Shown here: in pieces, positions 1-10,707 of the stretch
Position numbering within the stretch: the stretch's first letter is position 1
How the letters are laid out: each line of letters starts with the position of its first letter
Source of the DNA: Oscillospiraceae bacterium
GTDB taxonomy: Bacteria > Bacillota > Clostridia > Saccharofermentanales > Saccharofermentanaceae
Direction of reading: 5' to 3'
Assembly (NCBI GenBank): GCA_902782235.1
Contig: CACZML010000011.1
Coordinates: 1 to 45,516 of the forward strand
Length of the DNA: 45,516 bases
The notes under the pieces: model-generated
The model's database searches: none
Told to the model about the DNA's origin: nothing
Seen by the model: the letters and a program-made list of their open reading frames with translations, nothing else
Translations under genes and position numbers: made by a program

Positions 1-102
1 CCGCTGTCTATCGCGTTATCAACAAGCTCCTTAACAACGGATACGGGACGCTCTATGACTTCGCCAGCCTTGATGGCATTGGCAGTCTTTGTATCAAGTA
101 TA

Positions 103-116
<14 letters not shown>
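1..116 (-). CDS. mutL: DNA mismatch repair protein MutL, N-terminus only
   Basis: The window edge cuts this gene after 38 codons. The visible protein starts [19 protein letters not shown] and continues with [13 protein letters not shown], the first ATPase motif of MutL (GHKL fold). The Glu of KELV corresponds to the catalytic Glu of the family; the usual VEN is VDN here. MutL couples mismatch recognition by MutS to strand incision or excision. The start is a TTG at 114-116, preceded by AGGAGG six bases upstream, which lies inside the end of mutS. The two genes overlap by 14 bases, so translational coupling is likely. This short ORF was found by direct translation. Identity is secure; only the N-terminus can be assessed. 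Confidence 0.93.
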
Positions 117-2835
<2,719 letters not shown>

Positions 2836-2837
2836 GC

Positions 2838-4301
2838 TTATTCTCCCTTCAAGCTGACGAGAATTCCGTCAACAGAATAAGGTCTTGCACGGTCTATCCT
2901 GACCTCGCAGAGCCTGCCCTCAAGATAATCAGGGCCGACATCAATGCCAAGTTCTTCAGGAATAGTGAAGTTAACAAGATGGTTGGTGATCGTCCTTCCG
3001 GAGAAAGTCATGTCACCTGCTTTGCTGATGCCTTCAATAAGGACTTCCATCGTCTTTCCGACAAGCTTGCCGTTTGATTCTTCGGCACAACGGTTTGTAA
3101 GTTCTGTAAGTCTGCCGAAGCGCTCAGTTACAACATCCTGAGGGATCTGATTCTCATAGGCTGCTGCCTTTGTGCCGGGTCTTGCCGAATACTGGAATGT
3201 AAATGCGGCATCAAACTTAGCCTTCTCAACCGCAACCAGTGTCTCTTCAAAATCTTCATCAGTCTCGCCCGGGAAGCCAACGATAATATCAGTTGTAAGA
3301 GAACCTCCCTCTACCCTGGCTCTGAATGTATCAACGATCTCCTGGAATCTCTCAATCGTATATGGTCTGTTCATGGCCTTAAGCACTGCATTTGAGCCCG
3401 ACTGCATTGCAAGGTGCAGGTGCTTCTCTACATTAGGCCTGGTAGCCATGATGTCAATAACCTCATCAGAGAGATCCTTAGGATGTGAAGACATGAATCT
3501 TACTCTCGAGAATTCCTTAAAATCTGAAGCGGCTCTCAATATATCAGCGAAAGTCTCTCCGCCCCCGCCTTTATAGGAATTGACGTTCTGACCAAGGAGC
3601 ATTACTTCCTTGTAACCCTGTGAAGCGAGCTCAGATAACTCATTGACGATCTCATTAAAATCTCTGGACCTCTCCCTGCCTCTTGCATAAGGAACGATGC
3701 AGTATGTGCAGAAATTGTTACATCCGTACATGATCGGTACGAGTGCCCTGAACTTTCTCTTACGGTCGATTGGGAAAAAGGTGTCTTCCGCAATGTAATC
3801 ATCAGCGGAGATATTTACGAGCTGCTTATTCTTACGGATCGCATCCCTCATAAGAACGGGGAATCTGTGTAGCTGCTGGGGGTCGAATACGAGATCGACA
3901 TAAGGATAGGATTTCTTAATCCTATCGACGTTCTCAGGGACCTTCATCATGCAGCCGCCGACAGCGATAACAACATCGCGGTCAGTCTTCTTCAGCGTCT
4001 TAAACACACCAAGATTGCCGAACAGGTGCCTGTCAGCATTCTCTCTTATGGAACAAGTATTGAAAACGATTACATCGGCATCGTCCAGCTCTCCGCCCTT
4101 CGAAGGGACAAGTCCCATTGCGCCGAGCATACCGGAGAGTTTCTCCGAATCCGATTCGTTGAGCTGGCAGCCATAGGTCAGAACGTTATATGTCAAAGCC
4201 CTGCCTTTACGGGCTCCCAATGAGGAAAAATACTCTTTGAGCTCAGTTATTGCTGAATCAAACTCGAGTTTGTCATTTACTGTAGTCTTAATTATCGCCA
4301 T
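2838..4301 (-). CDS. miaB: tRNA-2-methylthio-N6-dimethylallyladenosine synthase MiaB
   Basis: MiaB is a radical SAM methylthiotransferase that adds a methylthio group to i6A37 in tRNAs reading UNN codons. The 487-residue protein shows an N-terminal UPF0004 domain with three cysteines (C45 in YGCQLNESD, C83 in FNTCSIRE, C117 in GGCMM), which bind the auxiliary [4Fe-4S] cluster. The radical SAM CxxxCxxC follows at C194, C198 and C201 (GCNNFCTYCIVPYARGRERSR region), and a C-terminal TRAM-like region ends the protein. The TYGCQLNESDSEK form fits MiaB better than MtaB or RimO. ATG start at 4301 with an AAAGAGG site. First gene of the miaB-mutS-mutL operon. Confidence 0.96.
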   Translation of the reverse strand: MAIIKTTVNDKLEFDSAITELKEYFSSLGARKGRALTYNVLTYGCQLNESDSEKLSGMLGAMGLVPSKGGELDDADVIVFNTCSIRENADRHLFGNLGVFKTLKKTDRDVVIAVGGCMMKVPENVDRIKKSYPYVDLVFDPQQLHRFPVLMRDAIRKNKQLVNISADDYIAEDTFFPIDRKRKFRALVPIMYGCNNFCTYCIVPYARGRERSRDFNEIVNELSELASQGYKEVMLLGQNVNSYKGGGGETFADILRAASDFKEFSRVRFMSSHPKDLSDEVIDIMATRPNVEKHLHLAMQSGSNAVLKAMNRPYTIERFQEIVDTFRARVEGGSLTTDIIVGFPGETDEDFEETLVAVEKAKFDAAFTFQYSARPGTKAAAYENQIPQDVVTERFGRLTELTNRCAEESNGKLVGKTMEVLIEGISKAGDMTFSGRTITNHLVNFTIPEELGIDVGPDYLEGRLCEVRIDRARPYSVDGILVSLKGE

Positions 4302-4442
4302 TTATAGCCTCTTTCCATTTACCCGCTAATTATACAGTAAATCACCTTTTATTTTTATTAAAAATTAGAATGTACGCCAATTATTTGTTTTTTCGCGCAG
4401 AAGTTATAATATGTATTGGTCATTTCTAAATTAGGAGATTGT
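4302..4442. promoter_or_regulatory. Divergent promoter region, miaB / D,D-carboxypeptidase
   Basis: This 141-base intergenic region is AT-rich. On the plus strand a perfect TATAAT lies at 4405-4410, 33 bases before the carboxypeptidase ATG, without a good -35. On the minus strand TATAAT lies at 4329-4334, about 28 bases before the miaB ATG, again with a weak -35. Assignments rest on the -10 elements and position only. Confidence 0.5.
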
Positions 4443-5870
4443 ATGCATTTGAATTTGAAGAAGATTACAGCAAGCTTAACCGCACTGCTTCTTACATTAA
4501 CAGCTTTTTGGACTTTTGTTGGCTCTGCTGTTTCAGCAGAGGACTTTCCTGATGATCCTAACGACGGCATCATCACTGCAAATGAGAGAAAGACGGATCT
4601 CCTGAACGAAGAACATGAAGATGCACCCAAGGTAAATGCGGCATCCTACATTCTTTTCGATGCCAACAGCGGAACGATCCTTTTAGGCAAGGATTACGAT
4701 GTACAGAAAGAACCTGCGTCCATGACAAAGGTAATGACTATTCTTCTTGCCTTTGAGCGTCTGAACGAGACTGAGACCGTAAAGATCACACCTGAAATGG
4801 CTGAAGCCATGAAGAAAATCCCTAAGAGCTACGTTAAGTTAGGCCTTCAGGAAGGCGAAGAGATCTCCGTAAAAGATCTTATCTATGCCGCAGTTCTTAA
4901 ATCTGCAAACGATGCGAGCCTTGCTCTCGCAATGTATATGGGCGGAACGGAGCACGACTTCTGCGACATCATGAACCAGAAGGCTTCCGAGATTGGCTGT
5001 CTTAACACCCACTTCTCTTCCGCATACGGTCTTTCAACTCCGGATAACGTTACAACCCCTTATGACATGGCTCTTATCCTTAACGAAGCCGTATCCACCA
5101 CCAGATATCCTGAGATCGCGAAAACATTGAACTACACGATCAATGCCACAAATAAGTACAGCAGTGAGAGAGAACTTACCAACGCAAACAGATTCGTCAG
5201 CACGACAAAGTACGGATACGAGTACTATGTAGGCGGTAAGACTGGATTTACGGATACCGCAGGATATACACTCTGCGCCGCTGCCAAGAAGAATAACAGA
5301 ACACTTGTCGGCTGCGTCTTTAATGCAGCTGACTCAGATATCAGATATGCGGATCTCATCAAGCTTTTCGAATATGGCTACTCGAACTTTACAACTGTTG
5401 AGATCACAGAGAATGAATTCGATCCGCTTGTAGATGAAGCTCACCAGCAGATAAACGGACTTTTGAGAGAGACCAACCTCTACCTGGCAAGCCAGAGGAT
5501 CGTTTTGGATCAGTATATTACAACGACTTCCACCAGAGCCCAGCTTGGAAGCACTAACAGAATCGACTTTTCGAAGGCTGTTATCGACACTTCATTAGAC
5601 CGCCAGACCCTTGAAATGCCTCTATGTAAGATCTATTCGGATAAGACGTACCACATCGGTACGCTCGTTATAGAGATCGAGAAAAAGGCCGGAGTCGTTG
5701 AGGTTAATCCTGAAAAGCTTACAAACCTTACCAATGTAAGGAGCATATTAGTTACTTTCGCCGTATTGTCGGGACTTATACTTCTTCTCGTAATCGTGCT
5801 GCTTATCTTCCGCGCACGCGTGATCAAGCACAGACGCGAGGAAGCGACAAAGCGCGCAAATATGCTCTGA
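4443..5870 (+). CDS. D-alanyl-D-alanine carboxypeptidase (DacF/PBP5 family)
   Basis: A penicillin-binding carboxypeptidase (peptidase S11) that trims the terminal D-Ala from peptidoglycan stem peptides outside the membrane. I chose ATG 4443 because TTAGGAGATTGT sits directly upstream; an upstream in-frame TTG at 4416 has no ribosome site and lies only a few bases after the TATAAT. The 475-residue protein has a signal peptide (about 1-32, cleavage near AVSA), the S93-x-x-K96 active site (SMTK), S154-A-N156, and K266-T-G. A C-terminal membrane segment (about 430-455) is followed by a basic tail, so the protein may be anchored by this helix rather than by the amphipathic helix of PBP5. It converges with the Fur-family gene, eight bases apart. 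Confidence 0.93.
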   Translation: MHLNLKKITASLTALLLTLTAFWTFVGSAVSAEDFPDDPNDGIITANERKTDLLNEEHEDAPKVNAASYILFDANSGTILLGKDYDVQKEPASMTKVMTILLAFERLNETETVKITPEMAEAMKKIPKSYVKLGLQEGEEISVKDLIYAAVLKSANDASLALAMYMGGTEHDFCDIMNQKASEIGCLNTHFSSAYGLSTPDNVTTPYDMALILNEAVSTTRYPEIAKTLNYTINATNKYSSERELTNANRFVSTTKYGYEYYVGGKTGFTDTAGYTLCAAAKKNNRTLVGCVFNAADSDIRYADLIKLFEYGYSNFTTVEITENEFDPLVDEAHQQINGLLRETNLYLASQRIVLDQYITTTSTRAQLGSTNRIDFSKAVIDTSLDRQTLEMPLCKIYSDKTYHIGTLVIEIEKKAGVVEVNPEKLTNLTNVRSILVTFAVLSGLILLLVIVLLIFRARVIKHRREEATKRANML

Positions 5871-5878
5871 TAAAGGGA

Positions 5879-6298
5879 TTATTCAATACAATCTTCGCAG
5901 ATACCGTAGAATACAGTACGCTTGGGATCGAGCACGAAGCCGTGTTCAGATGATACATGCTCGAAAAACTCGTTGATCTCGTCACAGGACAGATGAATAA
6001 GCTTTCCGCACTTCTCGCACTTCATGTGATAGCAATTACCGTGTTTGCAGTGCTCTGTGCCGATATATTCGTAACATGCGGGTGACTTCTCGTCGATGAT
6101 GTACTTATTAACAAGGCCGTCAGTGGTCAGACGGTCCAGACGTCTGTAGATAGTAGCCTGGCCGATATTGATACCCTGCGCTCTGAAATGATCGGATATC
6201 TCCTGGCTCGTAAAATGCGATCCCGCATTATCCTTGAGGAAATTCAGGATCTCACACGACTGCTTAGTATTATATGAACCGCTCTTTGTTCTGCCCAT
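5879..6298 (-). CDS. Fur-family metal/peroxide-responsive repressor
   Basis: A 139-residue winged-helix regulator of the Fur/Zur/PerR family. The N-terminal DNA-binding half contains FTSQEISDHF and GQATIYRRLDRL, the recognition helix typical of the family. The C-terminal half carries two CxxC pairs (C94/C97 in KCEKCGK and C134/C137 in GICEDC), which form the structural zinc site, plus a His/Cys-rich stretch around residues 83-91 (H83, H86, C89, H91). The sequence alone does not decide between Zur, Fur and PerR; the His/Cys-rich sensor region makes Zur plausible. The upstream region carries a perfect 7-1-7 palindrome overlapping the promoter, so autoregulation is likely. Confidence 0.9.
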   Translation of the reverse strand: MGRTKSGSYNTKQSCEILNFLKDNAGSHFTSQEISDHFRAQGINIGQATIYRRLDRLTTDGLVNKYIIDEKSPACYEYIGTEHCKHGNCYHMKCEKCGKLIHLSCDEINEFFEHVSSEHGFVLDPKRTVFYGICEDCIE

Positions 6299-6322
6299 CT
6301 GTCAGGCTCCGCCTTTCCAATT

Positions 6323-6364
6323 TGAAAACAGTTTTCATTTTATAGTGTAATCCTGTAATGTCAA
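6323..6364 (-). promoter_or_regulatory. Promoter and Fur-type 7-1-7 operator of the Fur-family gene
   Basis: TGAAAAC-A-GTTTTCA at 6323-6337 is a perfect 15-base inverted repeat with the 7-1-7 geometry of Fur-family boxes. On the minus strand it directly follows a TAAAAT -10 (6337-6342, spacer 16) under a consensus TTGACA -35 (6359-6364). A repressor bound here would block initiation. Role as operator is inferred from geometry and position next to a Fur-family gene. Confidence 0.75.
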
Positions 6365-6365
6365 C

Positions 6366-6394
6366 CAAAAAGGGGTTTGGAAACCCAAACCCCT
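6366..6394 (-). terminator. Rho-independent terminator after lipoprotein gene
   Basis: A 10-bp perfect stem (AGGGGTTTGG at 6371-6380 with its complement at 6385-6394) and 4-base loop are followed on the minus strand by a run of T. It sits about 25 bases past the stop of the lipoprotein gene at 6419. Confidence 0.85.
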
Positions 6395-6418
6395 CTCATG
6401 AACCACAAAGAACCTGAA

Positions 6419-7807
6419 TCAGTCCTCTTTCTTCCACTTGATGCCTGCATCAGCAAGCGAAGTGTTCATCCAGATCATGCCTTTGTCCATGCCACCAAAA
6501 AATCTCTGATAATCATTCCAGATCATGTCTACGAACTCTTCCTTCGTAAAATATGTGGTGAATTCGATCTCGTCAAACATCTTCTTGATCTCTTCATCCT
6601 TCATGGTTGACCATACATCACGGCCTGCACCATTGTCACCCTTGACGAACAGGTAAAGCTCCGAATTCTTCATCAAAGATTCCTTTGATTCAAATATCTT
6701 GGAATAATCGCCGTCTTTTGCTTCAACCCTCATATAGTATCTGAACTTGAAGTCAACAATTCCCTGACTGATAGGATGCATTCCCTCTTCATACTGGAAT
6801 GTTAAGGATGAGCTGATCTTTTTCTTGTTCTGCTCGATTATGAGTCTGCAGGTCTCACCATGCTGACCGGCCATATTCCTCTCCGGATCCTTCATTATAG
6901 AGTGCTGGAAATAGATTTCGACATCTCCCCTTCCATATGATGAATACTGAACATAATCGCTGGGATCAAACATGTAAGAAGAATCCTGTCCATATAAAGA
7001 ACGCCAGCTGGAATTCTCATCACTATAGCCGAGCTTTCCAATCGCATCATAAAAATAATCTGTCCAGAGCTTTCCGCAATCTTCACAGACACCGTTTACA
7101 AATTTGCAGTCATTCTTAACTTCGATTTCCTGGCTTGTAAGCTGATACGGATCAACAGATCTGTATTTATCTCCAAAAGGAATACCGAGCTCCTCAATTC
7201 CAAAGCCGAGCTGGGAGAGTGCATCATTTGAAAGCTTCATAAATCTCGAGTAAACGACAGGAAAGTCCTTCTTGATATCTTCCTCGTGTTCTCTCCACGC
7301 TGAATAATCATGCAAACGGATCTGCGACTCATCTCTCTCAATTACAGCATCAATAAAAGCTTCAAGACCATCAAGAGGAATCGAATCTTCTTCTGTGGTA
7401 CCGTAATAACGCTGATCACCATACATAAGCAGGAAATTTACATAAAATCTGCCGGTCTGAGGCTCAACATAGAGCGTAAGCTCAGATAGATCTCTGAATG
7501 ATGAATAGCTGAAATAGAGACGTTCCTCTGTAGCGGAATAACTGAATTCGCCCCTGATGCTGTCATCATAAACCATAACCATGTTACCGTCTTCAGGCAG
7601 CTTTAAAGCATAGTAACCCACTAAACGCTTACTCAGATCAGGATCGATATGCGGAAGTTCCGGCTCTGTCTCCGTAGGCTCTGTTGTTGCCTCTGTCGTT
7701 GTTTCAGTCTCTGATGTTTCAGTCTCCGTTGGCTTGGTATTACATCCGCTAAGGAAGACCGAAGCCAGCATTGCACCACACAAAACTGCTGAAATAATCT
7801 TTTTCAT
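6419..7807 (-). CDS. Lipoprotein whose C-terminal half is shared with the BlaR1-like protein
   Basis: A 462-residue exported lipoprotein: signal peptide with lipobox LSGC (C22), then a Thr/Glu-rich linker (about 24-50), a unique domain (about 51-230), and a C-terminal domain (about 232-462). The C-terminal domain begins with FVNGVCEDCG (C241/C244) and matches the C-terminus of the neighbouring BlaR1-like protein throughout: NGVCxDCG, SMFD/YMFD-xxDYVQ, KIFESKE/KVFESKE, LYLFV/FYLFV, DVWS, and DTSL/NTSL-xDAG-WKK at the end. I do not recognise either domain as a named family. The gene lies 104 bases past the small gene ending at 7912, in the same direction and with no terminator between, so it may be the last gene of the blaI operon. 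A weak promoter of its own is possible. Function unknown; a ligand-binding or sensing role is an inference from the sharing. Confidence 0.85.
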   Translation of the reverse strand: MKKIISAVLCGAMLASVFLSGCNTKPTETETSETETTTEATTEPTETEPELPHIDPDLSKRLVGYYALKLPEDGNMVMVYDDSIRGEFSYSATEERLYFSYSSFRDLSELTLYVEPQTGRFYVNFLLMYGDQRYYGTTEEDSIPLDGLEAFIDAVIERDESQIRLHDYSAWREHEEDIKKDFPVVYSRFMKLSNDALSQLGFGIEELGIPFGDKYRSVDPYQLTSQEIEVKNDCKFVNGVCEDCGKLWTDYFYDAIGKLGYSDENSSWRSLYGQDSSYMFDPSDYVQYSSYGRGDVEIYFQHSIMKDPERNMAGQHGETCRLIIEQNKKKISSSLTFQYEEGMHPISQGIVDFKFRYYMRVEAKDGDYSKIFESKESLMKNSELYLFVKGDNGAGRDVWSTMKDEEIKKMFDEIEFTTYFTKEEFVDMIWNDYQRFFGGMDKGMIWMNTSLADAGIKWKKED

Positions 7808-7848
7808 CTCTTCTACCCCTCTTCGTTGTTTCTATATAACCGCGGCCG

Positions 7849-7862
7849 TTGCCATTTGGCAA
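7849..7862. promoter_or_regulatory. Perfect inverted repeat upstream of the lipoprotein gene
   Basis: TTGCCA-TT-TGGCAA is a 14-base perfect dyad about 40 bases before the lipoprotein ATG. On the minus strand TTGCCA could double as a -35, with TATATA 18 bases on. It could be an operator; nothing else supports this. Confidence 0.3.
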
Positions 7863-7911
7863 GGATAACGTTTATACGACAATATTACAATATATTTGAC
7901 ACGTTATACAA

Positions 7912-8385
7912 TTATTTTTGATATGACGCATCATTCTGTTTCCTGGTTCTGCTAAGAAAGCGCTTCACTACTACGATCATAATTACAAATAGAATTACGG
8001 AAAATGTAATTACACATATCGTTTCAAACGGCGACAGGACTCTGGTTACATGACCGAAATGTTGCTCCAGTTCAGCTTTTGTTATTTTCGAATCATCCAC
8101 ATATGAACGGTCGAACGTCGCAACTGTACAATTATCCTTTATGATCGAGGCTGAGCACATCGATCCGCCCTGGCCGGTTCCGATGTCAGGCCTTAAGACT
8201 TTAATATCATCAGCCTTTACAGACGTTCTGTATGTCGGGCCTTTATAGGGTGTGACATAAAGCGTTCCGGACCTTATTTCCAGTGTTACATCGGCAACAG
8301 AGGCTCTTTTATAGGTACTGTTTGAGCAGGCACTGATTAAAACGATCAGTACGCACATAAAGGGTAATATTATTTTCCGTATCAT
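7912..8385 (-). CDS. Small lipoprotein-like membrane protein of unknown function
   Basis: A 157-residue protein with an N-terminal signal sequence ending in a lipobox-like ISAC (C20), a short extracytoplasmic domain (about 25-118), a membrane helix (about 122-144, FETICVITFSVILFVIMIVV) and a basic cytoplasmic tail. I do not recognise the family. Its ATG follows the stop of the BlaR1-like gene by three bases, so it is almost certainly co-transcribed and translationally coupled with blaI and blaR1. By position it may take part in signalling by that pair. Confidence 0.8.
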   Translation of the reverse strand: MIRKIILPFMCVLIVLISACSNSTYKRASVADVTLEIRSGTLYVTPYKGPTYRTSVKADDIKVLRPDIGTGQGGSMCSASIIKDNCTVATFDRSYVDDSKITKAELEQHFGHVTRVLSPFETICVITFSVILFVIMIVVVKRFLSRTRKQNDASYQK

Positions 8386-8388
8386 GGA

Positions 8389-10221
8389 TCAGTTCCCGTT
8401 TTTCTTCTTCCAGCTGAATCCTGCATCCGACAGTGACGTATCCATCACGGCAAGTGCATTGTCCATACTCTGTAGCATCCGCTCATAACGCGACCAGAAG
8501 AAATCGATCATCTCATCTTTGGTATAGAAGGTGCAATCCTTCTGTCCTTCGAACATTTTCCTGATATCCGCTTCTTTCGTACCGGACCATACATCTGTCC
8601 CGGAAGTCGAACCTTCTTCTCTTACGAAAAGATAGAAATTGCAGTTCTTTTTAAAAGTTTCCTTCGATTCAAACACCTTTTCGAAATCGCCTGCGTCTGC
8701 ATCTATATTGATCCAGTATGTGAATTTATGATCCACAACACCTTCACCTACAGAATATTCTCCCATGCTATAGGTATAGTTGAGACTTACGCTTGGCTTT
8801 TTACCATTCTTTGAGATATCAAGAAACAAGCTTTCACTGACAGGTCTTTCATCGATACAGTGATATAAAATATAACCTGCATCCTTACTATATCCGACAA
8901 ACTGAACGTAATCACCAGAATCAAACATAGAATCGGAATCCGGACCATATATGGATTTCCAGCCTGGATCCCCTTCTTTATCCAGTTTGCTGAGTGTCTC
9001 GTAATAGTATTCGTTCCAGATCATTCCGCAATCTGTGCAGACACCATTTACGAACTTGTGCTCATTAGCTGCCAGTGTAGTTTCCGTGGTCTTCACAGCA
9101 GCTGTCGTATCCTTGGTTGTTTCTTCTGTTGTTTCCGGTTTTTCTTCAAACTCAGCGGATTCATTTGCTACAGAAGTCTTTCCTGAAGCAGACTTTGAAT
9201 TGAATGCGCAAGCAGCTGCAAGGACCAGAACGACAGCCAGAATAGCGATTGTTGTAACCTTAGTACCCTTCTTGAAATTAACGATATTCATAACTCTCTT
9301 AGTAACCTCAGCTTTGCAGAAAGCATTCTTGCTGAATCCCAAAGGAGTTACCATATATTTCTTGTTGCTGTTATTGCTGGCCTTAGCATAGGAAACGATA
9401 GAGATCGCGTAAGCTTTCCTTAAATCAGCATCCAAGGAAGAGATCGTCGTCTCATCGCAGTTCATCTCTATATCCTGCTCGAAAAGCGCGAAAGCGACCC
9501 ATACGAGAGGATTGAACCAGTGAACGGCAAGAACTGCAAGTCCCAGTAATTTCTTGAGCCAGTCACCATGCTTTATATGCGTGCTCTCATGAACCATAAC
9601 GTATTCTCTTTCAGTTTCATCGAGAGTATCAGGCAAATACATTTTCGGAACGAGGAATCCAAAGACAAAAGGCGACTTTACGTTGTCACACTCGTAGACG
9701 TTCTTACCGATCTTCTTTGCATTCTTAAGCTTTTCTTTAAGATCGAAATAGCGTACGCAAATATAAGTTGTAAATACAACCAATCCGGTAAACCAGATAA
9801 TGGCTACAACCGATTTGATATCCGGCAAAGATCTTACATCAGCCTTATGCCCTGTGCTGACTTCATTTGCATATTTAGCGGGAGATTCAACATTTGCGGA
9901 AGATCCAGCATCAACGGGTGCTTCAGCATAATCGATATTGTTAGCCGGAGCCTGGTAAGCATCGATATCAGTATCAGGCAATACTGCTTCAGATACCTCT
10001 ACAGCAGGTGCACCCTGTGTCGGAAGAGGCACATAATTAAATATGCTGAAAGCAGATTCAATACTGAAAGGCACGATAAGTCTTAAGGCTACAACAGCCC
10101 ATAAGATCATGATGAATGTCTTGGATCTTTTACGCAGGAGAAATCTTGCAAGTATCGTAATAAGAATTACAACACTGCCCATTAAGGACATCTCAAGCAC
10201 TTTAAGGAATAAAGCACCCAC
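8389..10221 (-). CDS. BlaR1/MecR1-like M56 membrane metallopeptidase with a novel C-terminal domain
   Basis: The first 340 residues are a BlaR1-type membrane zinc protease: N-terminal helices (about 5-27, 35-56), a long loop (60-135), a third helix (about 136-158), the FGFLVPKMYLP element, the zinc motif H211-E-S-T-H215, the downstream ExxCDE (252-257), and a fourth helix (about 324-341). Known BlaR1 proteins sense beta-lactams through an external penicillin-binding domain and cleave BlaI. Here that domain is absent. A Thr/Glu linker (about 355-385) leads to a 225-residue domain starting HKFVNGVCTDCG, shared with the lipoprotein at 6419. The start is a GTG at 10221 with GGGAGACTAAAG upstream, two bases after the blaI stop. 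The signal it senses is unknown and is probably not a beta-lactam. Confidence 0.9.
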   Translation of the reverse strand: MGALFLKVLEMSLMGSVVILITILARFLLRKRSKTFIMILWAVVALRLIVPFSIESAFSIFNYVPLPTQGAPAVEVSEAVLPDTDIDAYQAPANNIDYAEAPVDAGSSANVESPAKYANEVSTGHKADVRSLPDIKSVVAIIWFTGLVVFTTYICVRYFDLKEKLKNAKKIGKNVYECDNVKSPFVFGFLVPKMYLPDTLDETEREYVMVHESTHIKHGDWLKKLLGLAVLAVHWFNPLVWVAFALFEQDIEMNCDETTISSLDADLRKAYAISIVSYAKASNNSNKKYMVTPLGFSKNAFCKAEVTKRVMNIVNFKKGTKVTTIAILAVVLVLAAACAFNSKSASGKTSVANESAEFEEKPETTEETTKDTTAAVKTTETTLAANEHKFVNGVCTDCGMIWNEYYYETLSKLDKEGDPGWKSIYGPDSDSMFDSGDYVQFVGYSKDAGYILYHCIDERPVSESLFLDISKNGKKPSVSLNYTYSMGEYSVGEGVVDHKFTYWINIDADAGDFEKVFESKETFKKNCNFYLFVREEGSTSGTDVWSGTKEADIRKMFEGQKDCTFYTKDEMIDFFWSRYERMLQSMDNALAVMDTSLSDAGFSWKKKNGN

Positions 10222-10223
10222 CT

Positions 10224-10592
10224 TTAGTCTCCCTTCATATTCTCCTTGATGATCTTGATGAGATCATCGGCTTCCTTATCCGTAAGTGTTTTTTTGCTGC
10301 CGAAGAAAGCTGCAACAAATTTAGGAAGAGAGCCGGAGAAGCTGTCCTCCACGATCTGGTTGCTCTCGGAGATCAGGACCTTCTCCTTAGGGATAAGGGC
10401 ACTTACGATCGTGTCTTCATTCTTGACAAAGCCCTTTGCGATGAGCTTACGAAGAATCGTATATGTGGTTGATTTATTCCAGTCGATCTTCTCATTGGCA
10501 ATCTTAACAAGCTTGCCGGACTCTAATGGTTCTTCTTCCCAGATGATCTCCATCAGACGCTTCTCTGATTCACATAAAAACAATTCTTCCAT
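10224..10592 (-). CDS. BlaI/MecI-family transcriptional repressor
   Basis: A 122-residue winged-helix protein of the Penicillinase_R family: MEIIWEEEPLESGKLV, then TTYTILRKLIAKGFV (recognition helix and wing) and a C-terminal dimerisation helix. Members bind dyads upstream of their own operon and are released by proteolysis triggered by the partner BlaR1. The partner follows two bases downstream. Promoter and operator half-sites lie at 10617-10669, so negative autoregulation is very likely. I give no symbol because the target is probably not a beta-lactamase. Confidence 0.93.
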   Translation of the reverse strand: MEELFLCESEKRLMEIIWEEEPLESGKLVKIANEKIDWNKSTTYTILRKLIAKGFVKNEDTIVSALIPKEKVLISESNQIVEDSFSGSLPKFVAAFFGSKKTLTDKEADDLIKIIKENMKGD

Positions 10593-10616
10593 AATGACCT
10601 GCCTTGAAATTTATAG

Positions 10617-10669
10617 GGTTTATTGTTGTAAACCAATGTCAGTTTACACATATAAACCATCCGTGTCAA
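10617..10669 (-). promoter_or_regulatory. blaI-type promoter with three operator half-sites
   Basis: Minus-strand promoter TTGACA (10664-10669), spacer 17, TAAACT (10641-10646). GTTTAC half-sites: one overlaps the -10 (10642-10647) and a 7-4-7 dyad GGTTTAT-TGTT-GTAAACC lies at 10617-10634, just downstream. The core TAY-N4-GTA resembles known BlaI operators (TTAC-N4-GTAA). The same elements with the same spacing occur at 12659-12711. Confidence 0.8.
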
Positions 10670-10707
10670 GAAAAATTATTAAAAGTTTGGAAAAATAATA
10701 GCCTGCG

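Noticed and set aside
8389..10592. A beta-lactam resistance operon
   Set aside because: The BlaR1-like protein has no penicillin-binding domain and no beta-lactamase gene is in the operon.
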